NCBI GenBank assembly: GCA_046758065.1
Contig: JBHHZM010000023.1
Coordinates: 1-31,724 of the forward strand
Direction of reading: 5' to 3'
From: JBHHZM01 sp046758065
GTDB taxonomy: Bacteria > Pseudomonadota > Alphaproteobacteria > JAAXGF01
Length of the DNA stretch: 31,724 nucleotides
Shown: one piece after another, positions 25,935 through 31,724 of the stretch
Position numbering within the stretch: the first letter of the stretch is position 1
How the letters are laid out: each line of letters opens with the position of its first letter
The notes under the pieces: generated by a model
The model's database searches: none
Seen by the model: the letters and a program-made list of their open reading frames with translations, nothing else
What the model was told of the DNA's origin: nothing
Program-made: the position numbers and the translations under genes

Positions 25935-27107
25935 ATGATTTTCAACGACCTGCCGTCGCTTGACTTCGGGCTCGGCGAGACCGCCGACATGATCCGCGAT
26001 ACGGTGCGCAGCTTCGCCGCCGACGAGATCGCGCCGCGCGCCGAAGCGATCGACCGCGACAACGATTTTCCGCACGATCTCTGGCCCAAGCTCGGTGCGC
26101 TCGGCGTGCTCGGCGTTACGGTCGAGGAAAAATACGGTGGCGCCGGACTCGGCTATCTCGAACACGTCGTCGCCATGGAGGAGATCAGCCGCGGTTCGGC
26201 CGCGGTCGGGCTTTCCTATGGGGCGCATTCGAACCTCTGTGTCAACCAGATCCGCCGCGCCGGCAGCGAAGCGCAGAAGCGGCGATACCTGCCCGGGTTG
26301 ATCGCCGGCGAGAAGGTCGGCGCGCTCGCGATGAGCGAGGCGGAAGCCGGTTCCGACGTGGTGAGCATGCGCACGCGCGCCGAGAAGCGCGGGGACAGGT
26401 ACGTGCTCAACGGCGCCAAGATGTGGATCACCAACGGTCCCGACGCCGACATGCTCGTGGTCTACGCCAAGACCGACCCGCAGGCCGGCAAACGCGGCAT
26501 CACCGCGTTCATCGTCGAGAAGGGGATGGCGGGCTTTTCGACCGCGCCCAAGCTCGACAAACTCGGGATGCGCGGTTCGAACACCTGCGAGCTGATCTTC
26601 GAGGACTGCGCGGTGCCGGCCGACAACCTGCTCGGCGCGGTCGGCAAGGGCGTCGCCGTGTTGATGAGCGGCCTCGACTATGAACGCGCGGTGCTCGCCG
26701 CCGGCCCGCTCGGCATCATGCAGAGCTGCATGGACGCGGTGGTGCCCTACCTCCATCAGCGTAAGCAGTTCGGCCGGGCGATCGGCGAGTTCCAGCTCAT
26801 GCAGGGCAAGCTCGCCGACATGTACACCACGATGAACGCCTGCCGCGCTTACGTCTATGCCGTGGCGCGGGCCTGCGATCGCGGCGGGACGACGCGCAAG
26901 GACGCGGCGGGAGCGATCCTCTACGCCTCCGAACGCGCGACCTGGATGGCGTTGCAGGCGATCCAGTGTCTCGGCGGCATGGGCTACGTCAATGACACCC
27001 CGACGGGGCGGCTGCTGCGCGACGCCAAGCTCTACGAGATCGGCGCCGGCACTTCCGAGATCCGCCGCATGCTGATCGGCCGAGAACTGTTCGAGGAGAC
27101 GGGGTAA
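25935..27107 (+). CDS. ivd: Isovaleryl-CoA dehydrogenase-like acyl-CoA dehydrogenase
   Basis: A 390-residue FAD flavoprotein that oxidises isovaleryl-CoA to 3-methylcrotonyl-CoA in leucine breakdown, passing electrons to ETF. The N-terminal helical domain, the FAD-binding AMSEAEAGSDVVSM and MWITNGPDADMLV strands, and the C-terminal QCLGGMGYVNDTPTGRLLRDAKLYEIGAGTSEI-type end (read in parts) fit the family. The proposed catalytic base is E250 in SGLDYERAVLAAGPLG. This position is characteristic of isovaleryl-CoA dehydrogenases, unlike straight-chain enzymes, which use a later glutamate. GGGAGGAG precedes ATG 25935. Its stop overlaps the cupin ATG. Confidence 0.88.
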   Translation: MIFNDLPSLDFGLGETADMIRDTVRSFAADEIAPRAEAIDRDNDFPHDLWPKLGALGVLGVTVEEKYGGAGLGYLEHVVAMEEISRGSAAVGLSYGAHSNLCVNQIRRAGSEAQKRRYLPGLIAGEKVGALAMSEAEAGSDVVSMRTRAEKRGDRYVLNGAKMWITNGPDADMLVVYAKTDPQAGKRGITAFIVEKGMAGFSTAPKLDKLGMRGSNTCELIFEDCAVPADNLLGAVGKGVAVLMSGLDYERAVLAAGPLGIMQSCMDAVVPYLHQRKQFGRAIGEFQLMQGKLADMYTTMNACRAYVYAVARACDRGGTTRKDAAGAILYASERATWMALQAIQCLGGMGYVNDTPTGRLLRDAKLYEIGAGTSEIRRMLIGRELFEETG

Positions 27108-27589
27108 TGGCGATGCCGGTAGTGTTGGATTCAGAAATCATTCCCGCCAGGAAGGGCTCGGACTATCCCGAGCCATTTCGCAACCAGGTTTCGGCCCGCG
27201 AGAAACGGGCGCTCGGCGACACCGTCGGCATCCGGAACTACGGCGTCAACCTGGTTCGCATTCCGCCCGGCTGTCCTTCCACGATGCGTCACTGGCACAC
27301 GTTGGAGGACGAGTTCGTCTATATTCTGGAGGGCAGTCTCGTGCTCATTACCGATGAGGGCGAGCAGACGCTAACCCCTGGCATGATCGCGGGTTTTCCC
27401 GCCGGTAAAGCAAACGGTCATCAGTTGCTGAACCGCACGGACAAGGACGCCCTGTACATCGAGATCGGGGATCGCCGGTTGGGCGACGAAGTAGAATATC
27501 CGGACATCGACATGGTATGCCGTTGGGTCGATGGCGAACAGATTTATGCCCATAAGAACGGCAAGCCGTATCCGAGGGACGATCGCTGA
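27107..27589 (+). CDS. Cupin-domain protein (COG3837-like)
   Basis: A 160-residue single-cupin protein. Motif 1 is HWHTLEDEFVYILEG (H62, H64, E69) and motif 2 is PAGKANGHQLLN (H105), the full 3-His/1-Glu metal site. A conserved tail, EYPDIDMVCRW...HKNGKPYPR, resembles uncharacterised proteins of the COG3837 kind. The substrate is unknown. The start lies in a TAATG overlap with ivd, so the two are translationally coupled and probably made together. A role in the acyl-CoA pathway is inference. Confidence 0.8.
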   Translation: MAMPVVLDSEIIPARKGSDYPEPFRNQVSAREKRALGDTVGIRNYGVNLVRIPPGCPSTMRHWHTLEDEFVYILEGSLVLITDEGEQTLTPGMIAGFPAGKANGHQLLNRTDKDALYIEIGDRRLGDEVEYPDIDMVCRWVDGEQIYAHKNGKPYPRDDR

Positions 27590-27616
27590 TCGATTGACCA
27601 AGCAAGAGTAACGCGA

Positions 27617-28810
27617 ATGAGCCAAAATCCCGACCCCATCGTTATCGTCGGCGCGGCGCGCACGCCGATGGGCGGCTTTCAGGGCGCGCTTAAGGACGCG
27701 ACCGCCCCAGAGCTCGGTGCCGCGGCGATCAAGGCGGCGCTCGACCGCGCCAATCTGCCGCCCGAGGATGTCGGCGAGGTGGTCATGGGCTGCGTGCTGC
27801 CCGCCGGCCTCGGTCAGGCGCCGGCGCGTCAGGCGAGCTTCGGCGCCGGCGTACCGCACGCGGTTGGCTGCACCACGGTCAACAAGATGTGCGGTTCGGG
27901 CATGAAGGCCGCGATGCTGGCCCACGACGCGCTTGCCGCGGGCTCGGTCGCCGTCGCCGTCGCCGGCGGCATGGAGAGCATGTCGAACGCGCCCTATCTG
28001 CTCGACCGGGCGCGCGCCGGCTACCGAATGGGCCACGGCCGGGTGCTCGATCACATGTTCCTCGACGGTCTCGAAGACGCCTACGACAAGGGCCGCCTGA
28101 TGGGCACTTTTGCCGAGGATACCGCCGAAACCTACCAGTTCACGCGCGAAGCGCAGGACGGTTTTGCGATCGAATCGCTGCGTCGCGCCAGGACGGCGGT
28201 CGAGGACGGCAGCTTCACCGGCGAAGTGACCCCGGTCGCGGTCCGGACGCGCAAGGGAGAAACGGTCGTCGAACGCGACGAGCAACCGCTGACCGCAAGG
28301 CCCGACAAGATCCCGTCTCTCAAGCCCGCTTTCCGCGAGGGCGGCACGGTGACGGCGGCGAATTCGAGCTCGATCTCCGACGGCGCCGCGGCGCTCGTCC
28401 TGATGCGGCGCAGCGAAGCGGATGCGCGCGGCCTCGAACCGCTCGCCACGGTCGTCGCGCATGCCAGTCACGCCCAGGCGCCGGCGTGGTTTACCACCGC
28501 GCCGATCGGGGCGATCCGCAAGCTGCTCGACAGGGCCGGCTGGGACGCCGGCGAGGTCGATCTCTACGAGATCAACGAGGCCTTCGCGGTGGTGACCATG
28601 GCGGCGATGCGCGACCTCGACCTCGATCACGCCCGGGTCAACGTCCACGGCGGCGCCTGCGCGCTCGGTCATCCCGTCGGCGCCTCAGGCGCGCGCATTC
28701 TGGTGACGTTGCTCGCCGCGATGGAGAAGCACGGCGCGCGGCGCGGCGTCGCGGCGCTTTGCATCGGCGGCGGCGAAGCGACGGCGATGGCCGTCGAGCG
28801 CATGACATGA
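27617..28810 (+). CDS. Acetyl-CoA C-acetyltransferase (thiolase)
   Basis: A 397-residue thiolase, normal length. Catalytic residues align with the classical set: C92 in NKMCGSGMKA, H352 in CALGHPVGASG, and C382 in LCIGGGEA. The NEAF motif (YEINEAFAVVTM) is also present. It cleaves or forms acetoacetyl-CoA or 3-ketoacyl-CoA; the sequence favours the short-chain biosynthetic-type group. It follows the cupin by 27 bases and overlaps the Rid gene by an ATGA. Confidence 0.92.
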   Translation: MSQNPDPIVIVGAARTPMGGFQGALKDATAPELGAAAIKAALDRANLPPEDVGEVVMGCVLPAGLGQAPARQASFGAGVPHAVGCTTVNKMCGSGMKAAMLAHDALAAGSVAVAVAGGMESMSNAPYLLDRARAGYRMGHGRVLDHMFLDGLEDAYDKGRLMGTFAEDTAETYQFTREAQDGFAIESLRRARTAVEDGSFTGEVTPVAVRTRKGETVVERDEQPLTARPDKIPSLKPAFREGGTVTAANSSSISDGAAALVLMRRSEADARGLEPLATVVAHASHAQAPAWFTTAPIGAIRKLLDRAGWDAGEVDLYEINEAFAVVTMAAMRDLDLDHARVNVHGGACALGHPVGASGARILVTLLAAMEKHGARRGVAALCIGGGEATAMAVERMT

Positions 28811-29199
28811 GCGGGCGGCGACGGATTTCCTCGGGTTCGTCGTTCGAGGAACTCGCGGGGTATGCGCGCGCGGTGGTCGACGGCGATTGGGTGTTCGTTT
28901 CAGGCACCACCGGGTTCGACTACGCGGCCGGCACGATCTCCGACGACCCGGTCGAGCAGACCGAGCGGGCCTTCCGCAACATCGAAACCGCGCTGGTCGA
29001 GGCAGGGGCGAGCATGAACGACCTGGTCCGCGTCCGTATTTTCGTCGCCGATCAGAAGGATTTCGCCACGATCGCCCCGATCGTCGGCCGCCATTGCCGC
29101 GCCGCGCGGCCGGCCAACACCACGGTGATCGCGCCGCTCGTCGATCCGCGCATGAAAGTCGAGATCGAGGCCACGGCCCACAAACGACCGGGCGCGTGA
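28807..29199 (+). CDS. Rid-family (YjgF/YER057c/UK114) protein lacking the catalytic arginine
   Basis: A 130-residue Rid-fold protein with VFVSGTTGFDYAAG and the terminal KVEIEATAH strand. Aligning its end (PANTTVIAPLVDPRMKVEIEA) gap-free with E. coli RidA places N104 where RidA has R105, the residue needed for imine/enamine deaminase activity. It is therefore probably not a RidA deaminase but one of the Rid subgroups without this arginine, of uncertain function. ATG 28807 overlaps the thiolase stop. Confidence 0.85.
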   Translation: MSGRRRISSGSSFEELAGYARAVVDGDWVFVSGTTGFDYAAGTISDDPVEQTERAFRNIETALVEAGASMNDLVRVRIFVADQKDFATIAPIVGRHCRAARPANTTVIAPLVDPRMKVEIEATAHKRPGA

Positions 29200-29241
29200 A
29201 TCGCGCAGGCGAAATGGCGTCGGGCGAACGCGTGAATCGCG
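29193..29241 (+). repeat. 13-bp direct repeat at the start of the MFS gene
   Basis: CGCGTGAATCGCG occurs at 29193-29205 and again at 29229-29241, 36 bases apart and in the same reading frame. Each copy contains GTG-AAT-CGC, a possible start coding M-N-R. The first GTG (29196) overlaps the Rid stop. Confidence 0.8.
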
Positions 29242-30416
29242 GCCAGGTCGCGCTGTTGTCCCTCTGTTGGGGGCTGGCGACGACGGGGTCGGTGATCGTG
29301 GTCAGCGTGTCGGCGCTGGTCGGTTACGCTCTCGCTCCCGACAAGGCGCTGGCGACGCTTCCGGCGGCGCTGATGTGGTTGAGCACGGCGGCGGTCACGC
29401 TGCCGGCGTCGTTTCTCATGCGCCGCATCGGCCGCCGCGGCGGCTTCATGATCGGGGCGCTGATCGGTGCGCTGGGAGCCGCAATCGCCGCCTTTGCGGT
29501 CTATGCGAGCGATTTCGCTCTGCTCTGCCTCGGCGTCGCGCTGATCGGGGCGTACAACGGGTTCAACTATTACTTTCGCTTCGCGGCGACCGAGGCCACT
29601 CCCGTGGCGTTTCACAGCCGCGCGATTTCGCTGGTGCTCGCGGGCGGCGTGGTCTCGGCGTTTATGGGACCGGCGCTTGCGCGATGGGGCGCCGGATTGG
29701 TCCCGCCGTACCTTTACATCGGCCCGTTCGTGGTGATCGTGGGCCTTGCCGCGGCGATTTTCATCGCGGTCTCGTTCCTGCGCATCCCGGCGCCGGCGGT
29801 GCCTGCGCTCCGCGGCGGTCGACCGCTGGCCGGGATCGTGTGCGAGCCCGCCTTCATCGTCGCCGCCTCCGGGGCGGTGGTGGCGTACGGCATCATGATC
29901 CTGCTGATGACGATCTCGCCGCTCGCCATGGTCGCGTGCGACCTCGCCTTCGAGGATGCGACCTTTGTGATCCAGTGGCACGTTCTGGGCATGTTCGCGC
30001 CATCGTTCGTAAGCGGACACCTCATCCGTCGCTTCGGCGTTCTCAACGTGATGATCGCGGGCGGCCTGCTGCTTCTCGCCTGCATCGCGGTGGCGGTCTC
30101 GGGCGTGGCGCTCGGCAACTTCTGGGTCGCGCTGACTCTTCTCGGCGTGGGCTGGAATTTCCTGTTCGTCGGCGCCACCACGCTGCTCACCCAGACCCAC
30201 ACCCCGGCCGAACGCGCCAAGACGCAAGGGCTCAACGAATTCATGGTTTACGGCGTCGCCGGCGTTTGTTCGTTCCTGTCGGGCAGCCTTCACTACCACC
30301 TCGGCTGGACGATGCTCAATCTGACCGCGATTGCTCCGGTGCTCGCCGTTCTCGGGGCCACTCTATGGCTGGCGCGACGCCGCCATGCCGCCTGTCGGGC
30401 AAGCGCCGCCGAGTGA
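29214..30416 (+). CDS. MFS transporter, substrate unknown
   Basis: A 400-residue inner-membrane protein with about twelve hydrophobic segments in two halves. The cytoplasmic loop MRRIGRRGGF between helices 2 and 3 matches the MFS motif A region, and GAYNGFNYYFRFAATEATP follows helix 4. The second half has a matching SGHLIRRFGVLNVMIAGG loop. ATG 29214 is chosen; GTG 29196 (overlapping the Rid stop) and GTG 29232 are alternatives. It ends the ivd operon and may import a substrate of that pathway (inference). Confidence 0.85.
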   Translation: MASGERVNRGQVALLSLCWGLATTGSVIVVSVSALVGYALAPDKALATLPAALMWLSTAAVTLPASFLMRRIGRRGGFMIGALIGALGAAIAAFAVYASDFALLCLGVALIGAYNGFNYYFRFAATEATPVAFHSRAISLVLAGGVVSAFMGPALARWGAGLVPPYLYIGPFVVIVGLAAAIFIAVSFLRIPAPAVPALRGGRPLAGIVCEPAFIVAASGAVVAYGIMILLMTISPLAMVACDLAFEDATFVIQWHVLGMFAPSFVSGHLIRRFGVLNVMIAGGLLLLACIAVAVSGVALGNFWVALTLLGVGWNFLFVGATTLLTQTHTPAERAKTQGLNEFMVYGVAGVCSFLSGSLHYHLGWTMLNLTAIAPVLAVLGATLWLARRRHAACRASAAE

Positions 30417-30418
30417 TC

Positions 30419-31102
30419 CTATCGCGGCAACGCCCGGCGGGCGACGAGCCACAGGACGGGACCGGCGGCGAGGATCAACAGCCAGCTCCACCATGACAGG
30501 GTTTCGTATCTCTCGCCGAGAACGACCATCAGGGCGGTCATCGGAAGAATGCCGAGACCCGTCGCCCAGGCGAAGGTCCACCACGAGATACGCATCAGAC
30601 CGGCGGCGTAGTTGATGAGGTTGAAGGAAATCACCGGCAGGAACCGCCCCAGGAACACGGCATGGCCGCCCTGCCGGGCAAGCCAGTCGTCGAGCCGGCG
30701 CATCTCGCCGCGCCGCGCCGCGCGTTCGACGAACGGCCGGCCCAGCCAGCGGGCGAGAGCGAAGGAAAGGAACGCGCCGATCATGGCGCCGGCCCAGGTA
30801 ATCACCATGCCCCACAGCAGACCGAAGCACATGCCGTTGGCGAAGGCCACGAACTCGGCCGGAAACGGAACGAAGCTGTGCAGCACCATCAGGCCGATGG
30901 CGGCGGCGACGCCCCACGGGCCCCACGAAAGGATCAATTCCCGGAAGGCCCGCACCGACAGTTTTTCCGACCAGCCGGGCAGGGACACCCCGAGGGCGTC
31001 GAGCGCGAAGACGCCCAACACCACCGCAGTCAGCACCACCGCACCGATCATCCGCAGCGAGATGACCGGATGCCGGCGGGATCGCTTGTGGCCTTGGGCC
31101 AT
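30419..31102 (-). CDS. TVP38/TMEM64 (VTT-domain) membrane protein
   Basis: A 227-residue inner-membrane protein. A first hydrophobic helix (~residues 18-38) is followed by the VTT/SNARE-associated domain: HSFVPFPAEFVAFANGMCFG, the amphipathic ARWLGRPFVERAARR segment, and FLGRFLPVISFNLINYAAGL. Two further helices end the protein. The family is linked to lipid scrambling in eukaryotic relatives; bacterial roles are mostly unknown. GGGGA lies just before the start. Its stop is two bases from the MFS stop, so the two genes converge with no room for a terminator. Confidence 0.85.
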   Translation of the reverse strand: MAQGHKRSRRHPVISLRMIGAVVLTAVVLGVFALDALGVSLPGWSEKLSVRAFRELILSWGPWGVAAAIGLMVLHSFVPFPAEFVAFANGMCFGLLWGMVITWAGAMIGAFLSFALARWLGRPFVERAARRGEMRRLDDWLARQGGHAVFLGRFLPVISFNLINYAAGLMRISWWTFAWATGLGILPMTALMVVLGERYETLSWWSWLLILAAGPVLWLVARRALPR

Positions 31103-31143
31103 TGGTCCCCGATACCCGCTGGAAGGGCATTGAAGCTACGTTA

Positions 31144-31172
31144 TTGTGCCGCCGGCGACCACCGCCTAATGT
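31144..31172 (+). promoter_or_regulatory. Possible promoter upstream of the isomerase gene
   Basis: TTGTGC at 31144-31149 and TAATGT at 31167-31172 are spaced by 17 bases; each matches three of six consensus positions. They lie in the 155-base divergent gap between the VTT gene and the isomerase-like gene. Nothing else in that gap stands out apart from AAAGGAGA before ATG 31258. Confidence 0.3.
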
Positions 31173-31257
31173 CCGCCGGGGCTCGGGCCGTCGCCCGTGC
31201 GATGGAGGTTCGCCGGAAGACGGCGACGCGCCGGGCCGCCGGAAAGGAGAAAAAGTC

Positions 31258-31724
31258 ATGGCCGCGCCGATCGATTTCTATTTCGACTTTTCCTCGCCCT
31301 ACGGTTATTTCGCCAGCCTGCGCATCGACGATATCGCCGCACGCCACGGGCGCGAAGTGACGTGGCGGCCGTTTCTCCTCGGCGTCGTGTTCCAGACCAC
31401 GGGACAGTCTCCGCTCACCGAGCAGCCGCTGCGCGGCGACTACGCGCGCCGCGACTTCGCACGCTGCGCCCGACTTTACCGCGCACCCTTCACCTGGCCC
31501 GAGCGTTTTCCCATCCCGACGCAGGCGGCGGCGCGCGCCTTCTACTGGCTTTAGGATAGCGACCCGGCGCAGGCCAGGGCGCTGGCGAGGGCCGCATACC
31601 ACGCCTACTTCGGCGAGGGCCGTGATATCTCGCCTCCGGGCGCGGTGGTGGATATCGCCGAAACCGTCGGCATCGACGGCGATGCGCTCGGCAAGGCCCT
31701 GACCGAGCCGGCGGTCAAGCAACG
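31258..31724 (+). pseudogene. 2-hydroxychromene-2-carboxylate isomerase-like gene with in-frame amber (partial)
   Basis: ATG 31258 (after AAAGGAGA) opens a DsbA-fold protein of the NahD/GST-kappa type: IDFYFDFSSPYGYFASLRID, then VTWRPFLLGVVFQTTGQSPL and AAARAFYWL. TAG at 31552-31554 stops it after 98 residues. The same frame then continues with family-like sequence (DSDPAQARALARAAYHAYFGEG, read in parts, and GRDISPPGAVVDIAETVGI) to the window edge. Intact members are about 200 residues. So one nonsense change, not a frameshift, breaks the gene; a sequencing error or read-through is also possible. The product would be a glutathione-using isomerase or oxidoreductase. Confidence 0.75.

Overview
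The window is a high-GC alphaproteobacterial chromosome segment. The Rhodospirillales or a close order is likely; this rests on gene order and protein character, without a database search. It begins in the last 15 codons of tuf (EF-Tu). It then runs through one co-directional S10-spc-alpha ribosomal cluster: rpsJ-rplCDWB-rpsS-rplV-rpsC-rplP-rpmC-rpsQ, then rplNXE-rpsNH-rplFR-rpsE-rpmD-rplO-secY-adk, then rpsMK-rpoA-rplQ. The order secY-adk-rpsM, without map or rpmJ between, is the usual alphaproteobacterial form. Genes abut or overlap by 1 to 11 bases. The largest gap (109 b before rpsM) holds a good promoter, so the alpha part has its own transcription start.

From 13.9 to 17 kb there is a short maintenance block in the same direction: rarA (AAA+ replication-fork factor, TTG start), an RluC/RluD-type pseudouridine synthase, and an HAD phosphatase that overlaps it. 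From 17.1 to 21.1 kb follows a propionyl-CoA carboxylase cluster: pccB, a tiny two-helix membrane protein, pccA with its biotinyl lysine, and an acylphosphatase. lipB (octanoyltransferase) lies on the minus strand. It is followed on the plus strand by tRNA-Leu(GAG), a probable terminator, a fused malic enzyme/phosphotransacetylase-like protein (maeB), and the magnesium channel mgtE.

From 25.9 to 30.4 kb is a tightly packed catabolic operon: an isovaleryl-CoA dehydrogenase-type acyl-CoA dehydrogenase, a COG3837-like cupin, a thiolase, a Rid-family protein without the deaminase arginine, and an MFS transporter. It has a plausible promoter and a leader containing a seven-codon mini-ORF. A TVP38/VTT membrane protein converges on it. 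The window ends in a 2-hydroxychromene-2-carboxylate isomerase-like gene interrupted by an in-frame amber codon.

Together the metabolic genes suggest (inference) breakdown of branched-chain or odd-chain acyl groups to propionyl-CoA and acetyl-CoA. Propionyl-CoA carboxylase would feed the TCA cycle, and malic enzyme would withdraw C4 acids to pyruvate with NADPH. I see no phage, insertion sequence, CRISPR array, defence system or other clearly novel multi-gene system. The most notable items are the amber codon, the Rid protein lacking its arginine, the unusual make-up of the ivd cluster, its leader mini-ORF, and the strong hairpin before rpoA. No stretch over 300 bases lacks a gene; the longest gap is about 155 bases (31103-31257).
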